From: Elusimicrobiota bacterium
GTDB lineage: Bacteria > Elusimicrobiota > Elusimicrobia > Elusimicrobiales > Elusimicrobiaceae
NCBI GenBank assembly: GCA_029008615.1
Contig: JAQXJI010000002.1
Location: 1 to 64,000 of the forward strand
DNA: 64,000 bases
Reading direction: 5' to 3'
Each line of letters opens with the position of its first letter. Positions within the stretch are counted from its first letter, which is position 1. Below the pieces are notes generated by a model, which made no database searches, was not told where the DNA came from, and was given only the letters and a program-made list of their open reading frames with translations. Shown piece after piece: positions 1 to 7,474 of the stretch. The translations under genes and the position numbers were made by a program.

Positions 1-94
1 CTTTTACTCGGTCTATGTTAAGTCTTCGCGGCTGGCAAGCTTTAATATTTAGGCAAATGTTTCCTCATGTAAAGTTGCGTACTGGTAGCTAGCA

Positions 95-217
95 ATTTTC
101 CATATTTGGGTAAATTTTTATTTTTTTACCGCTTCGGATACTGCGCGCCCTGTGGGCGCATCACGTTTAGTATACCTCGCATTAAAGAAAATAAAAATTT
201 ACTCAAATATGGAAAAT
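95..217. repeat. Long inverted repeat element with internal hairpin
   Basis: Two 30-nt arms (95-124 and 188-217) are reverse complements with a single mismatch. They enclose 63 nt that contain a second GC-rich hairpin (gcgccc-tgt-gggcgc, about 145-160). The element could fold into one large cruciform or RNA hairpin. No transposase is visible beside it. It resembles a MITE-like or REP-like palindromic element, but no known family is recognised. An open frame of 66 codons across it is explained by the palindrome and is not called as a gene. Confidence 0.6.
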
Positions 218-356
218 CACGCCACTTTTATACTAGCACTGCCAGAGCCTTTGTAGGTCAGGCTATGCCTGACGGATTTCCTTTTTCCGCTCGCCCCCTC
301 TTTTAAGTCATTATGCTGAACTAGAGTTAAGCATAATGCCGTAACTATTTGTAACA

Positions 357-384
357 AGATCCTGAAACAAGTTCAGGATGACAG
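357..384. repeat. Short palindromic intergenic repeat
   Basis: The stem atcctgaa (359-366) and ttcaggat (372-379) encloses a 5-nt loop. Palindromes of this kind, reading roughly agatcctgaaacaagttcag and its continuation, are scattered as intergenic repeats in many unrelated bacterial genomes (general knowledge). Only one copy was noticed here. Nothing else is visible in 1-440: it looks non-coding. Confidence 0.5.
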
Positions 385-442
385 ATTGTAGTTCCTTTTG
401 CTGTGTCGTACGTTGTGTCGGTTCGATAAAAAGCGAAAACAG

Positions 443-470
443 TTGACTTGTTTTTTTTTTTTGATACAGT
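443..470 (+). promoter_or_regulatory. Putative promoter with a 12-T tract in its spacer
   Basis: A -35-like ttgact (443-448) and a -10-like tacagt (465-470) are separated by 16 nt. That spacer includes an uninterrupted run of twelve T (451-462). The arrangement sits about 95 nt upstream of the Cys-rich secreted protein gene. Homopolymer tracts in the -35/-10 spacer change length by slipped-strand mispairing and switch transcription in phase-variable surface genes of other bacteria. That role is inferred here. Confidence 0.45.
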
Positions 471-564
471 AGCCTCATAATTTCAGCCTGCGGAATATGT
501 AATGTCTTTGTTTTTATTTAGGTTAGTTCGTGCGGGCTGTTTAAGTATAAAGGAGGTTAAAAAG

Positions 565-1257
565 ATGTTAAAAAACAAAACGGTTAGAAATGCATTTTTG
601 GCGGTATTTTGTTTTTTTACCGCTGTAAGTTTAGCTTATGCCGAAAGCTGTTCTTCAAGCGGATCGGTTCAATATAAACCTAAAGGTTCTTGCGAAACAT
701 CGCAGAGGACTTGCTGTGCAAGCGGTAATTGGTCCGCCTGGGATGCCAAATGTACGGGCTCCGATAATTGCGCGTCTGGAGAATGCTGGACAGGCTCAAC
801 GTGTGCGTCCAAACCGCCCGTGTCGTGTTCCTGTGCTAATGGCACTTGCACGAGAACCTGGACTTGCACCAACGGCAAGGGCTGGAGCTATACCGACGGG
901 ACATGCGTCTGCAATAAGGGCTATACGCTAAAAAACGGAAAATGTGAGAAAGAGACTTCATGTGTGGAATATAAGTCCTTCAAATATGCCAAAGCCACAT
1001 GTGCGGCATGCTGGTCGGCCGCAAAATCCATGACAAACAACGTTCCTAAATGTACGTCGGCTTCTTCTGTAAATTGTTATGAAAAGTACAATTCTTCTGA
1101 AAGCCTTTCCCCAAATTGCGATTCGTCGCAGCGACCGGCTTCCGAAGCTTCCGGCGGGAACACTTCCATATTGACTATGAGGTATAATCACGGTCTGCCA
1201 AGCGGAACTATAAACTGCTATTTTGAAGGTTTGAGGTACAGAACCTGCATAGATTAA
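565..1257 (+). CDS. Cys-rich secreted protein, function unknown
   Basis: About 230 aa. The frame is open from 502, but the ATG at 565 follows an excellent ribosome site (aaaggagg, about 550-557) and begins a clear signal peptide (MLKNKTVRNAFLAVFCFFTA, cut after AYA). The mature part holds 23 cysteines in about 205 residues, many as C-x(1-6)-C within short Gly/Ser/Thr-rich turns (CSCANGTCTRTWTCTNGKGW, then GTCVCNKGYTLKNGKC). This resembles EGF-like or small disulfide-knot modules, so an exported, heavily disulfide-bonded protein is likely. No named family is recognised. It is monocistronic, with a terminator at 1285 and a possible phase-variable promoter upstream. Confidence 0.75.
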   Translation: MLKNKTVRNAFLAVFCFFTAVSLAYAESCSSSGSVQYKPKGSCETSQRTCCASGNWSAWDAKCTGSDNCASGECWTGSTCASKPPVSCSCANGTCTRTWTCTNGKGWSYTDGTCVCNKGYTLKNGKCEKETSCVEYKSFKYAKATCAACWSAAKSMTNNVPKCTSASSVNCYEKYNSSESLSPNCDSSQRPASEASGGNTSILTMRYNHGLPSGTINCYFEGLRYRTCID

Positions 1258-1284
1258 GGCCTAAAACGGCCTCTTAACTAACCG

Positions 1285-1319
1285 CTCCCCCGGCTTTAAT
1301 CCAGCTGGGGGAGTTATAT
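1285..1319. terminator. Bidirectional hairpin terminator
   Basis: Stem ctccccc (1285-1291)/gggggag (1307-1313), extended inward by gct/agc and followed by an AT-rich tail. It lies between the Cys-rich gene and the convergent lipoprotein operon and could serve both. Confidence 0.6.
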
Positions 1320-1321
1320 AT

Positions 1322-1687
1322 TTATTTGACTTTTGAGTAAACGAACTCCGCGTCGTCCAGCGTCAGCACCATGCGCTCGGGCGTAAGTTCTTTTATTTTA
1401 AACGTAAGCTTAAAATCGGACCTGCTGCCGTTGCCTTCGCTTAAGCCGGTTAACGTAAGAGTATTGCCCTCTTTAGTCCACCTTTTATAGGTAAGCGTAG
1501 CCATATTTATGGTTGTAACGCTTCCGTCTTCATTCAGTATCATGCCGTCCGTATTACCGGGCTGGCCCTCAACGGGTTTGCTCCATTCGCCGGTTACCGG
1601 CAGATTCAAGTCCTGAGCTTTGTTTTCGGTTTGCTGGGCGCAGCCCAATACAAAAACAAAAGCGGCGATAGCAAGAATATATTTCAT
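1322..1687 (-). CDS. Lipocalin-like lipoprotein (paralogue A)
   Basis: 121 aa. The signal peptide ends in a lipobox (VFVLGC, Cys16), so the product should be lipid-anchored. The rest is one small beta-rich domain: GEWSKPV near 33, DGMILNEDGSV, TYKRWTKEGNTLTLTG near 67-82, then K-rich strands. This matches the pattern of the small lipocalin-like family of single-domain lipoproteins. Ligand unknown. It is the last gene of a three-gene leftward unit (nitroreductase-like, paralogue B, this gene) with gaps of about 10 nt. The gene just upstream is a diverged tandem copy sharing the W-x(5)-KxLTLTG core. Confidence 0.7.
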   Translation of the reverse strand: MKYILAIAAFVFVLGCAQQTENKAQDLNLPVTGEWSKPVEGQPGNTDGMILNEDGSVTTINMATLTYKRWTKEGNTLTLTGLSEGNGSRSDFKLTFKIKELTPERMVLTLDDAEFVYSKVK

Positions 1688-1697
1688 TTGTTCTCCT

Positions 1698-2069
1698 TTA
1701 ACGGTTTTCTTTATAATTTGCGGAATCGTCTTTTATATAGTGCAGAAGTTTGCCCTCTTTTTTAAGAGTCATAACTCCGTCCTTTATTTTTTTGATTTTA
1801 TAGTTTTCCGTAAAATCGGTAAATTGATTGTTTGCCGCTTCAACGCCGGTCAAAGTCAGGTTTTTGCCTTTGCGGGCCCAAGTTTTATAAGCCTTGTTTT
1901 GGCCGTTTATGGACGCCGCTTTGCCTTCGGGGCCGAGATATATTCCCTGCTTTTCAAGCGGTGGATTGGGCCTTCTTCCGTCAATCCAGGAGCCTTTTAC
2001 GTCCGGCGTTGCGGCACAGGCGCAAAGTAAAAGAGAAGTAAAAATAAGCATTGATAATTTTATTTGCAT
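1698..2069 (-). CDS. Lipocalin-like lipoprotein (paralogue B)
   Basis: 123 aa. Lipoprotein signal with lipobox LLCAC near residue 18. The single domain starts VKGSWIDGR, then GIYLGPEGKAASIN and YKTWARKGKNLTLTGVE, which lines up with YKRWTKEGNTLTLTG in the downstream gene, so the pair arose by tandem duplication. Start ATG at 2069 follows AAGGCGG. Gap to the upstream nitroreductase-like gene is 9 nt, so co-transcription is expected. The ligand or role is not predictable. Confidence 0.7.
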   Translation of the reverse strand: MQIKLSMLIFTSLLLCACAATPDVKGSWIDGRRPNPPLEKQGIYLGPEGKAASINGQNKAYKTWARKGKNLTLTGVEAANNQFTDFTENYKIKKIKDGVMTLKKEGKLLHYIKDDSANYKENR

Positions 2070-2078
2070 ATATCCGCC

Positions 2079-2675
2079 TTATTTATTTTGTTCCGCCGGG
2101 TAGCCCACCGGGTGATTTAAGATGAGAAGCTGCTTATCTGTAAGCTTCAAATCTTTGATAATTTTTTCTCTCGGCATAGAGCCTTGCGGTACCGTTGCCA
2201 GCCCGAAAGCCGACGCAAACAATGATATGTTTTGCGATACTATCCCCGTATCGATATAAGCCCAATTATTGCCGGCCTCGGCCCTTGCCGTTAAATATAA
2301 AGTTACGGGCGCATCCCTAAGCAGACAGTCCGCGTCGGAAACATACTCCAAAAGATTTTTTTGCGGGTTGTAAAAATATGCACCGCTTTTTAGGCAGGCG
2401 TAAACTTCAACTTCCTGCCTGTTCATCGCGGAAGGTGCCGTGCGTTTGCCGTCGGGCCTGTTGATGCCGTTTGCGGCCCAAAGCAAGTTGGAAAGCGTTT
2501 GCAAGTCCGGCTCTTTTTCCGAAAAGACTCTTGTCGATTTCCTTTCGGATAAAGCCTGCATTATTTTTGCCCCTTTATTTTTCTGAGGGGTTTTCAGCTG
2601 AATGTTTTTTGACTCTTGCGCGCAGAGCATTGCGGCGGCGAAAATCAGTATCGGCGTCAGAAATAGTTTTTTCAT
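2079..2675 (-). CDS. Exported nitroreductase-family protein
   Basis: 198 aa. A signal peptide (MKKLFLTPILIFAAAMLCAQ) precedes a nitroreductase fold: RKSTRVFSEKEPDLQTLSNL near 46-65 (the FMN-binding RxSxRxF block), LLWAANGINRPDGKRTAPSA, NRQEVEVY, and a C-terminal LGLATVPQG-like block (FGLATVPQGSMPREKI). The family binds FMN and reduces nitro or quinone compounds, or acts in SagB-type oxidations. Export is unusual because flavin loading outside the cytoplasm needs help. First gene of the unit with the two lipocalin-like lipoproteins; start supported by AAGGAG. Substrate unknown. Confidence 0.8.
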   Translation of the reverse strand: MKKLFLTPILIFAAAMLCAQESKNIQLKTPQKNKGAKIMQALSERKSTRVFSEKEPDLQTLSNLLWAANGINRPDGKRTAPSAMNRQEVEVYACLKSGAYFYNPQKNLLEYVSDADCLLRDAPVTLYLTARAEAGNNWAYIDTGIVSQNISLFASAFGLATVPQGSMPREKIIKDLKLTDKQLLILNHPVGYPAEQNK

Positions 2676-2737
2676 AAGAACTCCTTTTATTTTGTTATAC
2701 TTTTTTTATAATGTATCAAATTATTTAAAGAATTATT

Positions 2738-3421
2738 ATGAGGAAATTATTTATAGTTTTTTTGTTTTCCATTATTTGCATTTTGCCGTCTTCGGTTCAC
2801 GCCGGAAGCAGCCTGTTTGATAACGCTTCTTACTCTTACGGCATAAGCTCCGGGAGCGCAATGGTGGATTTGGGATTTGGCGGGGAATACTTAAATTCCG
2901 GCGCGTCAGACGCAAATTTAAAAACGGGAGCTTTTTTGATGAATCTGCGCGTCCTTTACGCCGTAACTAAATATTTTCATATCGGGCTTGAAGGCATTTT
3001 CGGCTACGGCGGGATGAGCGGCGGCGCGCTTTATTACGGGAGCGAATACGAAAGCGATTACTTTTATATTAAGAAAGATGAGAACTATTATAAAACTTTT
3101 GCCGTTCTTTTAGCCGCGCGCGCTAACTTAAACCCGGATTACGCCGACAGATTTTATATCCCTTTCGCTTTCGGCTATATGCAGAAGGACCAAACTACGG
3201 AATATACCGCATATTCGGATCTTCTGCCAGGCTATAAACACGAGTTTAAAGAAGATAAAATGTTGGGCCAAGGAATATACGCTTACGGCGGCTTTGGCTT
3301 AGAGCACGATTTCAGCTCAGGCTTTTTGGGCGGGATTGAGGCCCGTTACGGAATTTTCAGATGCGGCGGGGATTATGTAACAAGCATTTCCGCTTTGGTC
3401 AGGATAGGGTTTAAAGCTTAG
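2738..3421 (+). CDS. Outer-membrane beta-barrel protein
   Basis: 227 aa. Signal peptide ending HAG near 23, then alternating aromatic/Gly beta-strands (DLGFGGEYLN, FHIGLEGIFGYGG, YAYGGFGLEHDF, LGGIEARYGIF) and a C-terminal strand ending ISALVRIGFKA. The size and strand pattern fit an 8-stranded barrel of the OmpA-N/OmpW-like type. No specific family is recognised. It is divergent from the nitroreductase operon and may be co-transcribed with the LysE gene 11 nt downstream. Confidence 0.65.
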   Translation: MRKLFIVFLFSIICILPSSVHAGSSLFDNASYSYGISSGSAMVDLGFGGEYLNSGASDANLKTGAFLMNLRVLYAVTKYFHIGLEGIFGYGGMSGGALYYGSEYESDYFYIKKDENYYKTFAVLLAARANLNPDYADRFYIPFAFGYMQKDQTTEYTAYSDLLPGYKHEFKEDKMLGQGIYAYGGFGLEHDFSSGFLGGIEARYGIFRCGGDYVTSISALVRIGFKA

Positions 3422-3432
3422 GTTGTGTTCTT

Positions 3433-4077
3433 ATGTTCTTTAAGTTTTTGTCGGCTTCTTTTATACTTTGCCTTTTGCCGGGGCCGGATATAATTTTTGT
3501 AATGACGCAAAGCATAAGCCGCGGCGCGAAAGCGGCTTTTGCCGTAACTTTGGGGCTTTGTTCGGGCTTGTTCTTTCATACGGCGGCGGTGGCTTTGGGC
3601 GTAGCCGCTTTAATGGCTGCAAGCCCCGTCTTTATGACTTGGATAAAAATTTTCGGCGCGGCCTATTTGTTTTGGCTTGGGCTGAGTTGTTTGCCGATTC
3701 TTGCCAAGAATAAAAAAACGGAAGCGCGCGAGGGTACGTTATCACAAAAAAACGGTGCGGAAGAGTACTCCTTTTTCGCTCTTTATCAACAAGGCCTTAT
3801 AATGAACTTGTGTAATCCCAAAGTGATACTTTTCTTTTTGTCTTTTCTTCCGGCTTTCGTCCCGGAAGGTTCGGCTTTGCCAAAAGGTTTGTATATAGCT
3901 TTTTTAGGTTTTTGTTTTGCGCTTACGGCCTTTTGCGTTTTCGGTGCGGTTTCCTTGCTGGGCGGAAAGCTTAACGACGTTTTGCGGATAGAACATTATA
4001 CGCGGTCTAAAGTTTTTGCGTATGCGACGGCGTTTATTTATTGGTTTATAGCCGGGTGGATATTTTTCGGCCGGTAA
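3433..4077 (+). CDS. LysE/RhtB-family amino-acid exporter
   Basis: 214 aa with six predicted membrane segments. The N-terminal LPGPDIIFVMTQSISRGAKA is the diagnostic LysE/RhtB motif, followed by GLCSGLFFHTAAVALGVAAL. The family exports amino acids or related small molecules from the cytoplasm. The exact substrate is not visible. It sits between the barrel protein and the ankyrin protein on the same strand with short gaps (11 and 15 nt), so the three may form an operon. Confidence 0.9.
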   Translation: MFFKFLSASFILCLLPGPDIIFVMTQSISRGAKAAFAVTLGLCSGLFFHTAAVALGVAALMAASPVFMTWIKIFGAAYLFWLGLSCLPILAKNKKTEAREGTLSQKNGAEEYSFFALYQQGLIMNLCNPKVILFFLSFLPAFVPEGSALPKGLYIAFLGFCFALTAFCVFGAVSLLGGKLNDVLRIEHYTRSKVFAYATAFIYWFIAGWIFFGR

Positions 4078-4092
4078 TTAGGAGAATTTTTT

Positions 4093-6162
4093 ATGGAACA
4101 ATTATCTTCTTTGCCTTTATTGGCCCAGGTTTGTTCACTGGGCGGATTCTTTTTCGGAAGCGGTTTGCTGATGACGCGGCTTCCGCTGCTGCCGTCTTTA
4201 ATGCTCTCGTTTTTTGTCCTTTACGGTTTTTTAAATTCAAACGGCGGTACGCCTTCTTTCGCTTTTTCTCACCCGTGGATTATCGTTGCTTTGCACGGCG
4301 TATTTATATTGCCTTTTATAGGAATATGGATTTTATTTTTTAAGGCGATGGCTTCGGCAAGCGGGCCGGATTCAATGGGGCTGGGTTTCGCGGGGATGTG
4401 GCTTATCGTTATTACCGGCATAGCCGTGGCTTTATTTATTTTAATTTCCATATTCCCCGCTTTGTTCAAGTTAGGCAAGATGTTCTTTGCCCTTCATTGC
4501 GGAGGGTGGCTTACCGCGCTTTATATTTTATTGTTTGTACTTGGTGCGGCTTCGGGAGTTTTTACGTTAAGCGATTTGGCAGGCTTTCCCGATAATTTGT
4601 CCGTTATTACCGGGCAGTTTATATGGACTGCTTTAATAGGCTGTTTGATATGTTTTTGCAGTCTCGCCGGGATAGCTTCCGGCAATACTTCGCTTTGTTT
4701 CGCTTTAGCGTTTTTCGTTGTGTTTTTGTTCGGAGGGGTTATCAGAAAAACCGCCGCCAAAGCGCATGATTCTTATTTGCATTCTCAAAAACAACAGGAG
4801 ATTATCACCGCCGCAAAAAATGACAGCACGGAGTCTTTGAAGTTGGCATTGGATAAAGGCCTTAATGTCAATGCCAGGGATATGTTGGAAGATACTCCCC
4901 TGATGATAGCCGCGCGTCGCGGAAATGTGGAAAGCGTCAAGCTGCTTATTGAGGCCGGCGCGGACGTAAATGCGTCTAATAGAAATGGCAATACCGCTTT
5001 AATACTTGCCGCTGAGAAAGGCAGTGAGCCGGTAGTGCGGGAGCTTGTTAAAGGCGGCGCAAAAATAAATGCGATTGGTGCAGACGGCTTGTCCGCTTTG
5101 GTCAGCTCCGTAAGAAACGGCTTTGGCGATATCGCTTTATTCCTTATACAGTCAGGTGCGGATGTAAATATCAAAAGCAGATATCCTTATCGTCCCGCTC
5201 TTACGGAAGCGGCGATTAACGGCGATAAAAGGCTTACCGAGGCTTTGCTTAAGGCCGGTGCGGACGTCAATAAAGCGGACTTTCACGGCAAAACGGCTTT
5301 ACAGTTTGCGCTTGGCTGGAAAGACAGAACGGAAGCGGCAAAACTTCTTTATTCAGCAGGGGGCAGATTGGGAAAAATATCTAAAGATGACCAAGTTAAT
5401 CCTATGATGGATTATGCGTGCTCTTTTGGTTTTACGGAAGTTGTATCACAGCTTATTCAACACGGAGTAAAACCCAATGCGCATTTTGCGATTATGGCCG
5501 CCCAAGAAGGTAAAAGCGAGGTTTTAAAGCTTCTTATTTCCGCCGGGCTTGACGTAAATCAAAAAGACGATAAAGGCGATGATATTTTGCTTTTCGCGGT
5601 ATCTTCGGGTGATTTGGACTGCGTAAAAATATTGGTTGAAAACGGCGCGGATATCGCCTTTGAGAAAAATACCGAAACAGGCTCAACCGGCCCGGCGCTG
5701 ATTTTGGCGTCCTTGGGCGGGCATTTGCCGGTGGTGAGATATTTGGCGCAATCCGGGGCGGATTTGGATATTCAAAACAGCTTCGGCGAAACGGCCCTTA
5801 TGCTTGCCGCGGCAAAAGGCCATTATGACGTTGCGGAATTTTTGATAAAAGCCGGCGCGGATATTAATAAACAAAAAGGTGCTGGCACTACGGCGGTTAA
5901 ATTCGCGGCGGGGAGCGGCAATACGGAGATACTTGAAGCCTTAATTAAAGCCGGCGCGGATGTGAATCTCGGAGACAATGATGATGATACGCCTTTGGGA
6001 GAAGCGGTTTTTCAAGGACAATTGAAAGCGGCGGAAGTTCTCATCCGTGCGGGTGCGAACGTAAACGCGAAGAATAAAGAAGGCAAAACGATTTTGGATT
6101 TTGCCAAAGAAAAGGGCTATAAGGAAATTGAATCACTGCTAAAATCCGCAGGCGCAAAATAA
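4093..6162 (+). CDS. Membrane protein with C-terminal ankyrin repeats
   Basis: 689 aa. Residues 1-220 are hydrophobic with about six to seven membrane segments. From about 240 to the end there are around twelve ankyrin repeats, recognisable by repeated xGADVNxxxxxGxTALxxAAxxG units (for example GADVNASNRNGNTALILAAE near 290 and GADLDIQNSFGETALMLAAA near 555). Ankyrin arrays bind other proteins. The membrane domain would tether the array to the inner membrane, probably facing the cytoplasm. Start follows ttaggag. A hairpin at 6205-6244 probably ends the unit. The repeat array is long for a free-standing bacterial ankyrin protein and the target is unknown. Confidence 0.9.
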   Translation: MEQLSSLPLLAQVCSLGGFFFGSGLLMTRLPLLPSLMLSFFVLYGFLNSNGGTPSFAFSHPWIIVALHGVFILPFIGIWILFFKAMASASGPDSMGLGFAGMWLIVITGIAVALFILISIFPALFKLGKMFFALHCGGWLTALYILLFVLGAASGVFTLSDLAGFPDNLSVITGQFIWTALIGCLICFCSLAGIASGNTSLCFALAFFVVFLFGGVIRKTAAKAHDSYLHSQKQQEIITAAKNDSTESLKLALDKGLNVNARDMLEDTPLMIAARRGNVESVKLLIEAGADVNASNRNGNTALILAAEKGSEPVVRELVKGGAKINAIGADGLSALVSSVRNGFGDIALFLIQSGADVNIKSRYPYRPALTEAAINGDKRLTEALLKAGADVNKADFHGKTALQFALGWKDRTEAAKLLYSAGGRLGKISKDDQVNPMMDYACSFGFTEVVSQLIQHGVKPNAHFAIMAAQEGKSEVLKLLISAGLDVNQKDDKGDDILLFAVSSGDLDCVKILVENGADIAFEKNTETGSTGPALILASLGGHLPVVRYLAQSGADLDIQNSFGETALMLAAAKGHYDVAEFLIKAGADINKQKGAGTTAVKFAAGSGNTEILEALIKAGADVNLGDNDDDTPLGEAVFQGQLKAAEVLIRAGANVNAKNKEGKTILDFAKEKGYKEIESLLKSAGAK

Positions 6163-6204
6163 GCGTTTTAAATTTAGTTTTTTATTTTCCACTTTAATTT
6201 CCGC

Positions 6205-6244
6205 AAATAAATATCCCCCAGCATAGCCAGGGAATATTTATTTT
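6205..6244 (+). terminator. Hairpin after the ankyrin gene
   Basis: AT-rich arms capped by ccc/ggg (6205-6217 with 6230-6243, one bulged T), followed by tttta. Position and shape suggest an intrinsic terminator. Between here and 6345 only a short inverted repeat (ATAAGCC 6322-6328 / GGCTTAT 6337-6343) is visible, just upstream of the RNA element. Confidence 0.45.
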
Positions 6245-6356
6245 ACAAAAGAGTAGTCAAACAGAACAAAAGTTTTTATAATAAATTATATTTAGTTTTT
6301 AGGAGTTTCTTAAAACGCAAAATAAGCCTTAAACGCGGCTTATATATAATTTAATT

Positions 6357-6559
6357 CTGTTTTTGGAACTGTATGAAGAATACGGTGCGCTGCCGGGATA
6401 CCGGCGGCACATTTTCCCTCCAAAAACAGTCGTTTTAGGCACAAAGTAAGCGGATTAATTACCCGGTTACTTTGTGCCGAGTGTTTGTCGCCCTCAAGGG
6501 CGGCAAACCACGGCTGTTATTATTTGGGTTAGGGAAAATGGCTCAAATATAACAGCCGT
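6357..6559 (+). ncRNA. Structured RNA with conserved pseudoknot, copy 1
   Basis: About 203 nt, homologous to 23478-23677 (minus). Helices: P1 CTGTTTTTGGA 6357-6367 with 6419-6429; P2 GGCACAAAGTAA 6438-6449 with 6467-6478; P3 6483-6493 with 6498-6508; P4 ACGGCTGTTAT 6510-6520 with 6549-6559, continued by ATTTGGG/CTCAAAT. The P4 loop AGGGAAAAT (6531-6539) pairs perfectly with ATTTTCCCT (6411-6419), a pseudoknot. A hairpin (6385-6410) sits inside P1. A TATAAT at 6345-6350 would place the RNA start at about the first P1 base. P4 is followed by T-rich sequence and could terminate it. The coding start at 6636 is 76 nt downstream. No known RNA family is recognised. Confidence 0.75.
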
Positions 6560-6635
6560 TTTTATTTGCCCGATTTTACTTCTTGTTATGCTTTGAGCCC
6601 GAAAAAATAAATCAAAAATAATAAGGAGAAATAAT

Positions 6636-7190
6636 ATGGCGTTGATTAAATGTAAAGAATGCGGGAAAGAATATTCTGATTTTCTGGATGACTGTCCCAA
6701 CTGCGATAGGGCAAAATATGTGCAATCATCCCTGTATATTAATCAGCAACTGGTTCCTGGAGAATATCTTATTTATAAATGTAAAATACATTGGCAGATT
6801 TGGATATTGCCGATTATTTGTAGTTTAGTTTTCGGGCCTATAATATTGGGTGTTTTTTTGCTAGGCGAGAGAGGCGGAGTTTTTCTTTGTGCATTTATTT
6901 TATTTATTATTTGGCTCTCAGCTTATATACGGTATACAGGTACAGATTTAGCTATTACCAATAAAAGAGTTATTTGCAAGTTCGGATTTATTTGGCGCAA
7001 ATCTTATGAAATACATTTGGATAAAATTGAAGGGGTTATTTTAGAACAAAGTGTTTTAGGGCGTATTTTTGACTGTGCCTCAGTTGTTATTCGTGGTGTC
7101 GGAACTTCATCCGCCCCGGTCCCTTATATTTTGGATTTCCGAGAATTTAAACAAAAATTAATGATGGAATGCGAATCTTACAGAAAGTAA
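6636..7190 (+). CDS. Zinc-ribbon / bacterial PH-domain membrane protein
   Basis: 184 aa. The N-terminal zinc ribbon starts MALIKCKECGKEYSDFLDDC and has four Cys (two CxxC pairs, residues about 6-23). Two hydrophobic segments follow (about 51-72 and 80-95), then a YdbS-like bacterial PH domain (TDLAITNKRVICKFGFIWRK, near 107-126). The function is unknown; such PH domains are membrane-associated. The start follows aaggag. The first 11 residues are identical to the product at 22981-23349, although the membrane domains differ, and both genes follow a copy of the same structured RNA. Base composition is more AT-rich than the neighbouring housekeeping genes, which suggests mobility. Confidence 0.8.
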   Translation: MALIKCKECGKEYSDFLDDCPNCDRAKYVQSSLYINQQLVPGEYLIYKCKIHWQIWILPIICSLVFGPIILGVFLLGERGGVFLCAFILFIIWLSAYIRYTGTDLAITNKRVICKFGFIWRKSYEIHLDKIEGVILEQSVLGRIFDCASVVIRGVGTSSAPVPYILDFREFKQKLMMECESYRK

Positions 7191-7234
7191 ATGTATATGG
7201 AAATACGCTGAGAACAGAAACAATCCGCAAACAA

Positions 7235-7264
7235 AAAAGCCTTTCTTAAAAGAAAGGCTTTTTA
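7235..7264 (+). terminator. Intrinsic terminator
   Basis: aaaagcctttctt (7235-7247) pairs with aagaaaggctttt (7250-7262), followed by T. It can end the zinc-ribbon gene on the plus strand and, by its A-rich left flank, the tRNA-Leu transcript on the other strand. Confidence 0.75.
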
Positions 7265-7269
7265 AATAT

Positions 7270-7353
7270 TACCGAGAGAGGGACTCGAACCCTCACGCCC
7301 TTGCGGACAATAGTTTTTGAGACTATCCTGTCTACCAATTCCAGCATCCCGGC
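7270..7353 (-). tRNA. tRNA-Leu (anticodon CAA)
   Basis: 84 nt with a class II long variable arm (GTCCGCAAGGGC). The anticodon stem ATAGT/ACTAT holds loop CTCAAAA, giving anticodon CAA (reads UUG). The T-arm contains GGTTCGAGTCC. Discriminator is A. The CCA end is not encoded. Confidence 0.95.
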
Positions 7354-7474
7354 GAAATCTTAAATTGTTTTTACTGCTTATATATTAATTCTAGCAAATT
7401 TAAAGCGCGTTTCCAAAATAAAATTAATATTTATGCGCAGATTGGGGCGGCAATCGCGCCTTATCCGCCGTTTT

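Noticed and set aside
106-306. 66-codon open frame on the plus strand
   Set aside because: It runs across the inverted-repeat element, has no ribosome site or domain, and its composition follows the palindrome.
638-931. 97-codon frame inside the Cys-rich gene
   Set aside because: Overlaps a gene with signal peptide and strong ribosome site; shadow of that gene.
6494-6700. 68-codon minus-strand frame
   Set aside because: Antisense to the RNA element and to the zinc-ribbon start; no coding features.
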